Assembly (NCBI RefSeq): GCF_900104225.1
Contig: NZ_FNJK01000003.1
Location: 1-64,000 of the forward strand
DNA length: 64,000 nt
From: Streptococcus equinus
GTDB lineage: Bacteria; Bacillota; Bacilli; Lactobacillales; Streptococcaceae
Reading direction: 5' to 3'
Positions 19,479-30,137 of this stretch are shown piece after piece; within the stretch, counting starts at the first letter, position 1; each line of letters begins with the position of its first letter. The position numbers were made by a program, and so were the translations under genes. The notes under the pieces are model-generated. The model searched no databases, was not told the DNA's origin, and was given only the letters and a program-made list of their open reading frames with translations.

Positions 19479-19706
19479 ACAAAAAGAAAAAAAGATTGAA
19501 TAAAAATATCCAAAATGGATTTTTTCATTAATCTGAAGTTTTCATTGGAGGCTCTCTTTTATGAGCCTAAAAACTGAAAAGTAAATGGCTAATTTTGAAA
19601 AAAATCGATTTTTTACTAGTCCTAATTTTTCGTTACTGACCTAAAACGGGCTATGACAACGTACTCTCCTACTAACTACCGCGTATTACTGACTATAATT
19701 GCATAA
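19479..19706. other. Intergenic stretch with no clear gene
   Basis: AT-rich DNA between the rlmH terminator and the next terminator. It holds a small AGGCTC/GAGCCT hairpin near 19549-19570 and a ribosome-site-like TTGGAGG followed by a seven-codon frame (MSLKTEK) near 19561. Neither is convincing as a gene. In S. pneumoniae comCDE lies near this place; nothing like it is present here. Confidence 0.5.
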
Positions 19707-19741
19707 AAGATAGGTTGAGTATTTTTGACTCAACCTATCTT
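19707..19741. terminator. Bidirectional terminator hairpin
   Basis: A perfect 14-bp stem (19707-19720 with 19728-19741) and 7-nt loop, flanked by A and T runs on either side. It could stop transcription from both directions in the rlmH to tRNA gap. Confidence 0.8.
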
Positions 19742-19744
19742 TTT

Positions 19745-19760
19745 CGTTTCATGTGAAACA
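19745..19760. promoter_or_regulatory. parS: parS-like site
   Basis: CGTTTCATGTGAAACA is an almost perfect copy of the ParB target TGTTTCACGTGAAACA, differing at an outer base and one central base. It is intergenic and about 4.8 kb from the dnaA-dnaN origin. Confidence 0.8.
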
Positions 19761-19771
19761 TCAATGATATA

Positions 19772-19797
19772 AAATAAAAAACCGGCTAAAGCCGGTT
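19772..19797 (-). terminator. Terminator of tRNA-Arg
   Basis: AACCGGC (19780-19786) pairs with GCCGGTT (19791-19797). On the minus strand it is followed by TTTTTATTTT. It lies directly after the tRNA 3' end. Confidence 0.85.
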
Positions 19798-19804
19798 AAA
19801 GATT

Positions 19805-19878
19805 TGATCCCAGCAGGATTCGAACCTGCGACCGTTCGCTTAGAAGGCGAATGCTCTATCCAGCTGAGCTATGAGACC
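19805..19878 (-). tRNA. tRNA-Arg (anticodon TCT)
   Basis: The 74-nt cloverleaf has acceptor arms GGTCTCA/TGGGATC, anticodon stem TTCGC/GCGAA with loop CTTCTAA, and T-loop GGTTCGAATCC. The discriminator is A, and CCA is not encoded. It decodes AGA/AGG. It is a single-gene unit with its own promoter and terminator. Confidence 0.95.
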
Positions 19879-19892
19879 ATATCAACTTAATC

Positions 19893-19922
19893 ATTCTATC
19901 AAAATAACAGCTTTGCTGTCAA
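19893..19922 (-). promoter_or_regulatory. Promoter of tRNA-Arg
   Basis: On the minus strand TTGACA (19917-19922), an 18-nt spacer, then TAGAAT (19893-19898). The -10 lies 14 nt before the tRNA. Confidence 0.8.
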
Positions 19923-20148
19923 CTAAAAATCGTACTTTAACCTATGATACTAGCTATTTAGAAGTAAAAAAACAAGTAAACTAAAAAATACTTTTTAACT
20001 GGTAAACTCTTCTCGATTGTTTACTAATGGTTACTCTATAAAAGCCTATAATATCAGGCTTTTTCACACGTTAAAATTATTTGAATTTTTTGGCGATAGT
20101 TTAGTGCAAAAAAACTTCAAAAAAAGTAAAAAAAATTGAAAAAAACTA
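19923..20148. other. Intergenic stretch between divergent tRNA units
   Basis: No gene is visible. A hairpin AAGCCT...AGGCTT with a T-tract lies at 20040-20064 and looks like an orphan terminator on either strand. The rest is AT-rich. Confidence 0.5.
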
Positions 20149-20176
20149 TAGACAAAGAAAAAATATCTGCTATAAT
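20149..20176 (+). promoter_or_regulatory. Promoter of tRNA-Glu/tRNA-Asn
   Basis: TAGACA (20149-20154), a 16-nt spacer, then TATAAT (20171-20176), about 34 nt before tRNA-Glu. Confidence 0.75.
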
Positions 20177-20210
20177 AGTATAAGTGTTGAGGGGAAATCC
20201 TAAAACTTCT

Positions 20211-20282
20211 GGTCCGTTGGTCAAGGGGTTAAGACACCGCCTTTTCACGGCGGTAACACGGGTTCGAATCCCGTACGGACTA
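20211..20282 (+). tRNA. tRNA-Glu (anticodon TTC)
   Basis: The 72-nt cloverleaf has acceptor arms GGTCCGT/ACGGACT with a G-U first pair, anticodon stem CCGCC/GGCGG, loop TTTTCAC, and T-arm GGGTTCGAATCCC. CCA is not encoded. Confidence 0.95.
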
Positions 20283-20289
20283 TAAAACT

Positions 20290-20308
20290 ACTGCTTAGCA
20301 GTTTTTTT
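20290..20308 (+). terminator. Short terminator between tRNA-Glu and tRNA-Asn
   Basis: ACTGC/GCAGT with a 3-nt loop and seven T. The short 5-bp stem suggests partial termination, so tRNA-Asn may be made from read-through. Confidence 0.6.
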
Positions 20309-20313
20309 GTTTA

Positions 20314-20387
20314 TCCGGCATAGCTCAGTTGGTAGTAGCGCATGACTGTTAATCATGATGTCGTAGGTTCGAGTCCTACTGCCGGAG
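20314..20387 (+). tRNA. tRNA-Asn (anticodon GTT)
   Basis: The 74-nt cloverleaf has acceptor arms TCCGGCA/TGCCGGA, anticodon loop CTGTTAA, T-loop GGTTCGAGTCC, and discriminator G. CCA is not encoded. Confidence 0.95.
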
Positions 20388-20401
20388 TGATAAGACACCT
20401 T

Positions 20402-20425
20402 CCTAAGTTTTACTTAGGATTTTTT
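20402..20425 (+). terminator. Terminator of the tRNA-Glu/tRNA-Asn unit
   Basis: CCTAAG/CTTAGG with a 5-nt loop, followed by ATTTTTT. Confidence 0.85.
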
Positions 20426-20432
20426 ATTACTC

Positions 20433-20466
20433 AAAAAGGCTAGAACATTTGTTCTAGCCTTTTTTT
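20433..20466. terminator. Bidirectional terminator, mainly for the YfhO gene
   Basis: AAAAAGGCTAGAAC pairs with GTTCTAGCCTTTTT around a 4-nt loop. It lies 19 nt after the minus-strand YfhO stop. Confidence 0.88.
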
Positions 20467-20484
20467 GTTGTAATCTCATAAATA

Positions 20485-23073
20485 CTAGGTTCTAAATACT
20501 TTTTTTCGTTTTCTAGTGATAGTGTAGATGATAAATAATGTGATACCAATTAGTGATAAAACGACACCTTCTTTAAATCCTGTTGGAACATAAGTTAGGA
20601 TAACTTTTCCTTTTCCAGGTTTCACATCAACCTTCATAAAACCATCTTGAGCTTTTGATAGGGTGATTTTTTTACCGTTTTGAGTAGCTGTCCATCCTTT
20701 ATCATATGGAATGGTAAAGAAGAGCGATGAGGCTCTATTAGCTTTATAGGCAGCTGTTACGGTATTTTTATGAGTTGTTACTTTGACATCTTGATTATCA
20801 ATGATAGACATAGCTTTTTGATAATTCGCTAAATCAAGTGCATAGAAGTTGGGTTGATTGAATGATACTTGATTGTTTTCAGGAAATGTAAGTGTTACAT
20901 GTAAAACTTGACTATCTTCAAAATAACCGAGATCAAAGAAAGTATAGGCATTATCAGTCGTATAGTCTACTGTTTTACCGTTGACAGTGATTTGTACCTT
21001 TTGGCTGTTTTCATTAGAAAATGTGATATTGGGAACACTAACATAAAGTTGAGTATTAGGAGCTACGGTTAAATCGTAATTGGCATGTGCATTTAATTCA
21101 TCGTCATTACTTGATGTTACACGGCCGTTTAGAAGATTAGCTCCACCTGTTAATTGAGAAGCTACACGAGTAAAGTATCTTTCAGAAAGACCAGTTAAAT
21201 TGTTAATTAAGTTGGTTTGGTTGTCAAGTGTGTTGACACTGAAGTTGACATCATTGTAAATGCCATTTGTTAAGATAGCAAGTTGGCTAGCATATTGATT
21301 TTCATATAATGACGTATCGCCCGAACTAGCTTTATAGTGAAAACCAAATTTATTGACATCCGTTTCAGAAAGATTATATTTTACAGCAAATAAACTATCC
21401 ATCAACAAGGTATTGTTTTGATAACGAAGATTGAGATTGGTTCCTGTTGATTTAAATCCTAGGCGATCTAGTGTACTACTAGAAGTGGTGTTTCGAATAG
21501 ATGAAAATTGGGAAATACCATGGTAATTATATTTCATACTATCGTTACCTGTTTGAGGAAGTAATTCTTCTGTACGATAGAAAGTGGTGTTAAGTTTATT
21601 GTTTTTTTGGATGAGTTGTTCAGTATCTGTCAAATGAAGTTCATAACTTTGACGTGATGGAAATACCCATTCATTATTTAATGCAGTAATCTGGTAATAA
21701 GTGTTTAGGGATATTTCAAATAATGTAAAGAGAAGTGTAAAGCTGACAAATAAGTTAAAGGTTAGGTACTGTTTAGCGTAGCTAATCAATATAATGGCAT
21801 AAGCTGTTAAGAAAGAAAGCGTAATAATGATTTGTGGTGCTTCTAAAAATTGATAATGACTTTTCAGTAGCGTTGTAGCTAAAAATCCAACGACTAGAGG
21901 AATAATTCCAATAAGATAGTGTTTAACAGTTAGTTCTTTGAGATGTGATAAGGTCTCTGCTGCTAGAAGGATAATAATTATTGAAAATGTCCAAGAGTAA
22001 CGGTGAAGGAACATATTTGGTGAATGCATTCCTTGCCACATTAAATCTAAAGGCTCAAGGTAAAAACTTGCAATAATTAGCAGCAAAATAACACCGTAGG
22101 CTAAACGTGTCTGCCATTTGATTGACTTAATTGTAAAGAAAATAATGGCTAAGATTAAAGGGAAAATTCCTACATAAATCATAGGAATTGAGCCAAATTT
22201 AGTTGTGTCATAAGAGCCAACAAAGTTTTTGGCAAATAAATCAAGAAACCATGAATTTTCTGTAAACCATTCTGTAAAGGTAGAAAATTTCTCTCCGTGT
22301 GTTGACAGGTCCAGGTAAGTTGGCAAGAGCATTACACAGCTAGATAGTCCAGCTAAGGTTGACACAATTGTAAAGTCTATAAATTGGCGTCCAATCGTTT
22401 TCCAGTGCTTTTCTTTGCTTACTTGAACGAGAAAATAAAGGACAAGGAAAATGGCAACCATAAAACCAAAGTAGTAATTTTGGATAAAGAGAATGGTTAA
22501 GGTAATGTAATATAGGACAAATTTTTTCTGATCTAGTAATCGATGAAGTCCAAGAATGATTAGAGGTAAGAGGATAAAAACGTCTAACCACATGTTAATC
22601 TCAATTTGGCTAACAGCAAAACTCATTAGAGCATATGAGGTTGACAGAATAACAGTAAATGATTTTAATACCTTTGGATAAAGTTGACGAAGACTATAAA
22701 AACTAGATAATCCCATGCAGGCAACTTTTAATAAAGTAAAGAGATAAACAGCATCTGGCATGCTCTTTAAGCTAAAGAAGTAGACCAAAGGTGAGAAGAA
22801 ACTTCCAAGATAATAACTAATTAGAGCATAAAAATTTAAACCGAGTCCACTTGTAAAAGTATAAAATAGACTATCTGAGCCATGTAAGATGTTTCGTAGA
22901 TTTTCAGCGAAAATAACATACTGATGAAAACCATCACTAGCTAAAATAGTTGTCTCACCGTTTAGGGTAATATCTTCAGCTAAAAGAGCTAGAAATAAGA
23001 TAATGAAAGGTAAACAGAATGCTGTTAGGTAGTAAATGATATTATTTGTTAGTTTAAAAGATTTTAATTTCAT
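20485..23073 (-). CDS. YfhO family membrane protein
   Basis: An 862-residue polytopic protein. The N-terminal 500 residues contain a dozen or so hydrophobic helices, starting at about 12-32. A large extracytoplasmic domain of about 350 residues follows, then one last helix before a basic tail (RKRKKVF). This is the architecture of the YfhO/GT-C-like family, whose members decorate wall teichoic or lipoteichoic acids with sugars (in Listeria and Bacillus). The acceptor here is unknown. It appears to be a single-gene unit, 95 nt downstream of the ABC-F gene. Confidence 0.88.
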   Translation of the reverse strand: MKLKSFKLTNNIIYYLTAFCLPFIILFLALLAEDITLNGETTILASDGFHQYVIFAENLRNILHGSDSLFYTFTSGLGLNFYALISYYLGSFFSPLVYFFSLKSMPDAVYLFTLLKVACMGLSSFYSLRQLYPKVLKSFTVILSTSYALMSFAVSQIEINMWLDVFILLPLIILGLHRLLDQKKFVLYYITLTILFIQNYYFGFMVAIFLVLYFLVQVSKEKHWKTIGRQFIDFTIVSTLAGLSSCVMLLPTYLDLSTHGEKFSTFTEWFTENSWFLDLFAKNFVGSYDTTKFGSIPMIYVGIFPLILAIIFFTIKSIKWQTRLAYGVILLLIIASFYLEPLDLMWQGMHSPNMFLHRYSWTFSIIIILLAAETLSHLKELTVKHYLIGIIPLVVGFLATTLLKSHYQFLEAPQIIITLSFLTAYAIILISYAKQYLTFNLFVSFTLLFTLFEISLNTYYQITALNNEWVFPSRQSYELHLTDTEQLIQKNNKLNTTFYRTEELLPQTGNDSMKYNYHGISQFSSIRNTTSSSTLDRLGFKSTGTNLNLRYQNNTLLMDSLFAVKYNLSETDVNKFGFHYKASSGDTSLYENQYASQLAILTNGIYNDVNFSVNTLDNQTNLINNLTGLSERYFTRVASQLTGGANLLNGRVTSSNDDELNAHANYDLTVAPNTQLYVSVPNITFSNENSQKVQITVNGKTVDYTTDNAYTFFDLGYFEDSQVLHVTLTFPENNQVSFNQPNFYALDLANYQKAMSIIDNQDVKVTTHKNTVTAAYKANRASSLFFTIPYDKGWTATQNGKKITLSKAQDGFMKVDVKPGKGKVILTYVPTGFKEGVVLSLIGITLFIIYTITRKRKKVFRT

Positions 23074-23085
23074 AATGTTAGTAAG

Positions 23086-23113
23086 ACAGGTTGAGATAAA
23101 AATCCCAACCTGT
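23086..23113. terminator. Inverted repeat between the ABC-F and YfhO genes
   Basis: ACAGGTTG pairs with CAACCTGT, with further pairing in the 12-nt middle. The T-rich flank is on the plus strand, so on the minus strand it is at best a weak terminator of the ABC-F gene. Confidence 0.45.
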
Positions 23114-23168
23114 TTCTTTTCTATAATCTAAAGTATTGTAAATGTCACAATAAATTATGACAGAGTAA

Positions 23169-24791
23169 TTAGTCTTTCCAGAGTTCTTTGACTTTTGCTT
23201 GAACTTCTTCGTTTTCAAGAAACTCATCGTAAGTTTCATCAATACGGTCAATGACACCATTTTTAGAAATAACAATGATGTGATTAGCCAAAGTTTGGAT
23301 GAATTCGTGGTCGTGACTAGCGAAGATGATAGATTCTTTGAAATCTTTCAATCCATCGTTCAAGCTTGAGATTGATTCCAAATCTAAGTGATTTGTTGGA
23401 TCATCGAGGATAAGAACATTTGATTTGAGAAGCATCAGTTTAGAAAGCATCACGCGCACTTTTTCTCCCCCTGAAAGGACGCTAACAGATTTGTTAACTT
23501 CATCTCCAGAGAAGAGCATACGACCAAGGAATCCTCGAAGGAATGTGTTATCGTCTTCTTCTTTATCAGCAAATTGACGAAGCCATTCAAGGATTGATTC
23601 ACCTGAAGCAAAATCACGTGAGTTATCTTTTGGAAGGTAAGAGCGACTTGTTGTAACACCCCATTTGATAGTTCCTTCGTATTCGATGTCATCCATCAAA
23701 GCACGGATAAGAGCCGTTGTTTGAATATCGTTTTGGCCGATAAAGGCTGTTTTATCACCTGGACGTAAGATAAAACTGATATTATCAAGAACGGTTTCAC
23801 CATCAATTTTTACAGATAGGTTTTCAACTGTTAGAAGGTCTTTACCAAGCTCACGCTCAGCTTTGAAGTTGATAAATGGGTATTTACGACTTGATGGAAC
23901 AATTTCTTCAAGTTCGATTTTATCAAGCATTTTCTTACGAGAAGTAGCTTGTTTTGATTTTGAAGCATTGGCAGAGAAACGAGCAACGAATTCTTGCAAT
24001 TCTTTGATTTTTTCTTCTGCTTTGGCATTACGATCGGCTTGCAAGCGAGCAGCAAGTTCAGATGATTGTTTCCAGAAATCGTAGTTACCGACGTAAAGTT
24101 TGATTTTACCAAAATCAAGGTCAGCCATGTGTGTACATACTTTGTTCAAGAAGTGACGGTCATGGGAAACAACGATAACAGTATTTTCAAAGTCAATCAA
24201 GAAGTCTTCAAGCCAAGAAATTGATTGGATATCAAGACCATTGGTAGGTTCGTCGAGAAGAAGAACATCTGGTTTACCAAAAAGAGCTTTGGCAAGAAGG
24301 ACTTTCACCTTGTCACCGTTAGCAAGTTCACTCATGTTTTGATAGTGAAGATCTTCTGGAATATTAAGGTTTTGAAGCAATTGTGAAGCTTCACTCTCAG
24401 CTTCCCAACCGCCAAGCTCAGCAAATTCGCTTTCTAATTCTGCTGCGCGGACACCATCTTCATCTGAAAAATCAGGTTTCATGTAGATAGCGTCTTTTTC
24501 TTTCATAATGTTATAAAGGCGTTCATTCCCCATGATAACAACGTCGATGGCACGTTCTTCTTCGTAGTCAAAGTGATTTTGACGAAGAACTGATAAACGT
24601 TCATCTGGTCCAAGGGAAACATGACCTGTTGTTGGTTCAATATCTCCGGCCAAGATTTTCAAGAATGTAGATTTTCCTGCACCGTTGGCACCGATTAAAC
24701 CATAGGTATTTCCAGCTGTAAAGTTGATGTTAACTTCATCAAACAGTTTTCTATCGCTGAAACGTAGTGATACATCAGAAACTGTAAGCAA
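23169..24791 (-). CDS. ABC-F family ATPase (YkpA/YbiT type)
   Basis: A 540-residue cytosolic protein with two ABC domains joined by a charged linker and no membrane helices, as in ribosome-associated ABC-F factors. The first domain has a good Walker A (GANGAGKST) and LLLDEPTNGLD, but its signature is SELANGDKVKV instead of LSGGE. The second has a good signature (LSGGEKVRV) and LILDDPTNHLD, but its Walker A reads GQNDIQTTA and lacks the P-loop lysine. This half-and-half pattern suggests a single working composite site. It is not an obvious antibiotic-resistance type. It starts 93 nt downstream of the YitT gene. Confidence 0.9.
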   Translation of the reverse strand: MLTVSDVSLRFSDRKLFDEVNINFTAGNTYGLIGANGAGKSTFLKILAGDIEPTTGHVSLGPDERLSVLRQNHFDYEEERAIDVVIMGNERLYNIMKEKDAIYMKPDFSDEDGVRAAELESEFAELGGWEAESEASQLLQNLNIPEDLHYQNMSELANGDKVKVLLAKALFGKPDVLLLDEPTNGLDIQSISWLEDFLIDFENTVIVVSHDRHFLNKVCTHMADLDFGKIKLYVGNYDFWKQSSELAARLQADRNAKAEEKIKELQEFVARFSANASKSKQATSRKKMLDKIELEEIVPSSRKYPFINFKAERELGKDLLTVENLSVKIDGETVLDNISFILRPGDKTAFIGQNDIQTTALIRALMDDIEYEGTIKWGVTTSRSYLPKDNSRDFASGESILEWLRQFADKEEDDNTFLRGFLGRMLFSGDEVNKSVSVLSGGEKVRVMLSKLMLLKSNVLILDDPTNHLDLESISSLNDGLKDFKESIIFASHDHEFIQTLANHIIVISKNGVIDRIDETYDEFLENEEVQAKVKELWKD

Positions 24792-24835
24792 TTTTTCACC
24801 TCATAATATTTATCTATAAGCTCATTGTACATGAA

Positions 24836-24870
24836 AAAGCCCCAATTTTCAATTAGAGAAGTGGGGCTTT
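24836..24870 (-). terminator. Terminator of the YitT gene
   Basis: AAAGCCCCA (24836-24844) pairs with TGGGGCTTT (24862-24870). On the minus strand it is followed by TTTTTCATG-like sequence. It lies 14 nt after the stop codon. Confidence 0.85.
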
Positions 24871-24884
24871 GAGTTACGTTTGGG

Positions 24885-25757
24885 TTACATTGGTAAAATG
24901 GCATCTTTTTCGTCAAGTTTATAGTATTTTTTGAGGCTGAAGCCACGTCCCATAACTTGTGTGGCAGGCATAACAACGATGAACGCTGTTTTGTCGATTT
25001 TTTGAATATTTTTTTCTAAACGAGGGACTTCTTGGCGTGAGACGGTTGTCATCAGCATTGTTTGATGGTCACCTGAGAAACCACCAGTGACAGGAATTTC
25101 TGTCACCCCTCGGTCAGCTTGTGTTGAAATATAGTCTTTAATTAAAGCGTTTTGTGGTGAAATAATCATGATGTTGCGCGATGAGGTAACACCAATTTGC
25201 ATACTATTGACAACATAACCAATGACTAACAAACCAATAATTGAGTACATGACTGTGTCAACATCAAAAGCAACAAATCCCATAGCTACACTACAACCGT
25301 CAACGATTGTCATGGCAACAGCTAGTGGGAGCGGAGTGTATTTATGGAGAATTTGTGTGATGATACCTGTACCACCAGTTGAAGAATTTCCCCAGAAAAC
25401 AACTCCTAAACCAAATCCACAAATAATACCACCAAATAAAGCAGCAAGGAGCGGATTGTGGGTTAAATTTGGCAAACCTTCTGTTAATTTAACAAAAATA
25501 GAATAAATCCAAGAGCCATAGATAGTCTTAAAAAATGTCTCTTTTCCTAGAAAAAGAAAGCAAGCTAATAGCAATGGAACATTGGTAATCATAACGAAGT
25601 TACCAGGATTCCATCCAAATAAGGCCTTCAAACTAACAGCTAATCCAACAACACCACCAGAAGCAATATGGTTTTCAAGGAAAAAACTGTTAAAGCCAAC
25701 AGCAGCAATAAAGGCTCCAGCAGTTACGAGCCCAAAATCAATTAGTTTTTTCTTCAT
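24885..25757 (-). CDS. YitT family membrane protein (DUF161/DUF2179)
   Basis: A 290-residue protein with five or so N-terminal membrane helices (first at about 7-28) containing glycine-rich segments such as ENHIASGGVVGLAV and WGNSSTGGTGI. A cytoplasmic C-terminal DUF2179 domain follows (about 205-285, RGVTEIPVTGGFSGDHQTML). YitT-like proteins are thought to be transporters, but the substrate is unproven. It has its own terminator and an AT-rich promoter region upstream. Confidence 0.9.
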   Translation of the reverse strand: MKKKLIDFGLVTAGAFIAAVGFNSFFLENHIASGGVVGLAVSLKALFGWNPGNFVMITNVPLLLACFLFLGKETFFKTIYGSWIYSIFVKLTEGLPNLTHNPLLAALFGGIICGFGLGVVFWGNSSTGGTGIITQILHKYTPLPLAVAMTIVDGCSVAMGFVAFDVDTVMYSIIGLLVIGYVVNSMQIGVTSSRNIMIISPQNALIKDYISTQADRGVTEIPVTGGFSGDHQTMLMTTVSRQEVPRLEKNIQKIDKTAFIVVMPATQVMGRGFSLKKYYKLDEKDAILPM

Positions 25758-25943
25758 ATGTAGTCCTCTTTTTTATAACAAACGATTATATTATGGCAAA
25801 GAAGCCCTTTATCGTCAAGATTTTTAGTGGTAAAAAGAGGCTTACAAGCATTTTTCTCATTTTCTAATTTAATTAAGAAGCAAAATGTATAATTATTCTA
25901 TCTTTACTGATAGGGGAGATTTAAGGGAAAAGTTAGCGTCAGC

Positions 25944-25972
25944 TTGACAAAGAGGCTATAATTTCATAAAAT
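25944..25972 (+). promoter_or_regulatory. Promoter of the trpS T-box transcript
   Basis: TTGACA (25944-25949), a 17-nt spacer, then TAAAAT (25967-25972). A TATAAT at 25957-25962 is present but lies too close to this -35 to use it. The region 25758-25943 upstream is AT-rich, and I see no gene in it. Confidence 0.7.
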
Positions 25973-25978
25973 GGAGAA

Positions 25979-26202
25979 GATTCAGAAGAGTAATGTAAAC
26001 GCGTACTTTTAGAGAGCTGATGGTGCTGAGAATCAGTAGTAAGCTTACATGAATGGGCTGATGATTAAAAAGAATAATCTTTACATTTATCGTGTAAATT
26101 TTTATATAGTGGTAAAGAGATGGTAGGATTCTCCTATCAATTGAGGTGGTACCGCGTATTGATAACGCCCTCACGTCGTTTTACGACGTGTGGGTGTTTT
26201 AT
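25979..26202 (+). promoter_or_regulatory. T-box riboswitch controlling trpS (tRNA-Trp sensor)
   Basis: The conserved T-box AGGTGGTACCGCG lies at 26144-26156. A terminator follows at 26166-26200 (GCCC.CACGTCGT with ACGACGTG.GGG and a T-tract). Upstream, Stem I carries AGAGAGCTGATGGTGCTGAG and a GAATGGGCTG stretch that places the Trp codon TGG (26054-26056) as the specifier. Uncharged tRNA-Trp would stabilise the antiterminator and switch on trpS, which starts at 26230. Confidence 0.92.
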
Positions 26203-26220
26203 TTTTGAAATTAATTTTGA

Positions 26221-27252
<1,032 letters not shown>

Positions 27253-27261
27253 AATCAACAG

Positions 27262-27292
27262 AACTCTGAGGCAAATGCCTTGGAGTTTTTTT
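27262..27292 (+). terminator. Terminator of trpS
   Basis: AACTC.GAGGC pairs with GCCTT.GAGTT around AAAT, followed by seven T. Confidence 0.85.
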
Positions 27293-27384
27293 GGTAATTA
27301 GTAACATGTGTTTTAAATGAGAATTGCAAAAATAATCAGTCTAATATAGGAAAGAATTTTTGGAAAAAAATTGAATTTAATTTA

Positions 27385-27415
27385 TTGACAAATGATTTGA
27401 GCGTGTTATTATAGT
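27385..27415 (+). promoter_or_regulatory. Promoter of guaB
   Basis: TTGACA (27385-27390) with TTATAG (18-nt spacing) or TATAGT (19-nt spacing). A TAGGG...CCCTA hairpin lies in the 5' leader (about 27432-27451). Confidence 0.6.
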
Positions 27416-27441
27416 AACAATAAAAAATTAGCTAGGGTTAA

Positions 27442-28959
<1,518 letters not shown>

Positions 28960-28982
28960 GAAAAACTGATGTTATAGATATG

Positions 28983-29020
28983 ATCTCTGATGAGTTGATA
29001 AACTTATCAGAGATTTTTTT
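28983..29020 (+). terminator. Terminator of guaB
   Basis: ATCTCTGAT.AGTT pairs with AACT.ATCAGAGAT, followed by seven T. Confidence 0.88.
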
Positions 29021-29029
29021 GTTTAGACC

Positions 29030-29059
29030 TTTACAAAATGGTAGGTTATGTGTTAGAAT
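29030..29059 (+). promoter_or_regulatory. Probable promoter of the GRP transporter gene
   Basis: TTTACA (29030-29035), an 18-nt spacer, then TAGAAT (29054-29059). The leader to the ATG would be about 140 nt. Confidence 0.55.
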
Positions 29060-29104
29060 ATGTAACTATGTTCGCAAAAAACATGAAATTTTCTTTTACT
29101 TTTC

Positions 29105-29120
29105 TGAAAAAGCGTTTTCA
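29105..29120 (+). promoter_or_regulatory. cre-like (CcpA) element
   Basis: TGAAAAAGCGTTTTCA resembles the catabolite-responsive element, with a good CG core and right half. The left TG is 2 nt too far out. The position before a sugar transporter makes CcpA control plausible but unproven. Confidence 0.35.
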
Positions 29121-29203
29121 TAAAAAGCGAATAGTTAATTATATATTTACAACAGTGTAAACAACGTTTACTAATCTGTAAAACATAGCGTAAAGGAGAA
29201 AAA

Positions 29204-30070
29204 ATGCAGGGTATTTTATTTGCATTGATTCCCATGATTGCATGGGGAAGTATCGGGTTTGTCAGCAATAAAATTGGAGGTAAACCAGATCAACAAACAT
29301 TAGGAATGACTTTAGGGGCGCTTTTATTTGCCTTTGTTGTATGGTTGTTTGTTCAACCAGAAATGTCAGTAACACTTTGGGTTGTCGGAATCATCGGTGG
29401 TATGCTTTGGTCTATGGGACAAAACGGCCAATTCCGTGCAATGCAATACATGGGTGTTTCAGTAGGTAACCCATTGTCAAGTGGAGCACAACTTGTATTT
29501 GGTAGCTTGATTGGTGCCATTGTATTTGGTGAATGGAGCAAACCAGTTCAATACACACTTGGTATTATTGCTTTGCTTCTTTTGGTTATCGGATTCTATT
29601 TCACAAGTAAACGAGATGCTGAAAAAGTTGAAACTAGCGAACTTACTGACTTTGGTAAAGGTTTCCGTGCTTTGACTTATTCAACAGTTGGTTACCTTTC
29701 TTACACTATTCTATTTAACAACATCATGAAATTCGATGCTTTAGCTGTTATTTTCCCAATGGCTGTAGGTATGGTGCTTGGAGCTATTATGTTCATGAAA
29801 TTTAACGTTAAATTTGAAACAGTTGTTATCAAAAATGCAATCGTTGGTTTGATGTGGGGTGTTGGTAACATCTTCATGCTTCTTGCTGCTGCTAAAGCAG
29901 GTCTTGCTATTGCCTTTAGTTTCTCACAACTTGGTGTTATCATTTCTATTATGGGTGGTATCCTCTTCTTGGGTGAAACTAAAACACGTAAAGAAATGCG
30001 TTGGTTGGTAATTGGTATTGCATGCTTTGTTCTTGGAGCTGTATTACTAGGAATTGTTAAATCTTACTAA
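29204..30070 (+). CDS. GRP family sugar transporter (GlcU-like)
   Basis: A 288-residue protein of ten predicted membrane helices in the glucose/ribose porter (DMT superfamily) family. It starts MQGILFALIPMIAWGSIGF with the typical WG...NK motif (FVSNKIGG) and an internal repeat of the first half. GlcU of Bacillus and RbsU of lactobacilli are relatives, so uptake of glucose or another sugar is likely. The exact substrate is not decidable. AAAGGAG precedes the ATG. Confidence 0.88.
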   Translation: MQGILFALIPMIAWGSIGFVSNKIGGKPDQQTLGMTLGALLFAFVVWLFVQPEMSVTLWVVGIIGGMLWSMGQNGQFRAMQYMGVSVGNPLSSGAQLVFGSLIGAIVFGEWSKPVQYTLGIIALLLLVIGFYFTSKRDAEKVETSELTDFGKGFRALTYSTVGYLSYTILFNNIMKFDALAVIFPMAVGMVLGAIMFMKFNVKFETVVIKNAIVGLMWGVGNIFMLLAAAKAGLAIAFSFSQLGVIISIMGGILFLGETKTRKEMRWLVIGIACFVLGAVLLGIVKSY

Positions 30071-30075
30071 TTATC

Positions 30076-30093
30076 ATTGACAACATTGTCAAT
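30076..30093. repeat. 18-bp perfect palindrome after the GRP gene
   Basis: ATTGACAACATTGTCAAT is a perfect 8+2+8 inverted repeat, 5 nt after the stop codon. Its role is unknown. Related sequences occur at 40591-40612 and 43588-43605. Confidence 0.5.
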
Positions 30094-30109
30094 TCAGTTG
30101 TAAACACAC

Positions 30110-30137
30110 AAAAAAGCTGGCTTAGGCCAGCTTTTTT
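30110..30137. terminator. Bidirectional terminator shared by the GRP gene and recF
   Basis: AAAAAAGCTGGC pairs with GCCAGCTTTTTT around a 4-nt loop. The recF stop codon lies inside the right arm. Confidence 0.9.

Noticed and set aside
19561..19584. Seven-codon peptide gene MSLKTEK
   Set aside because: A ribosome-site-like sequence precedes it, but it overlaps a small hairpin and has no pheromone-like features or partner genes.
19355..19880. Mobile element at the rlmH 3' end or tRNA-Arg
   Set aside because: Both are known integration targets, but no integrase, direct repeat or foreign gene content is visible.
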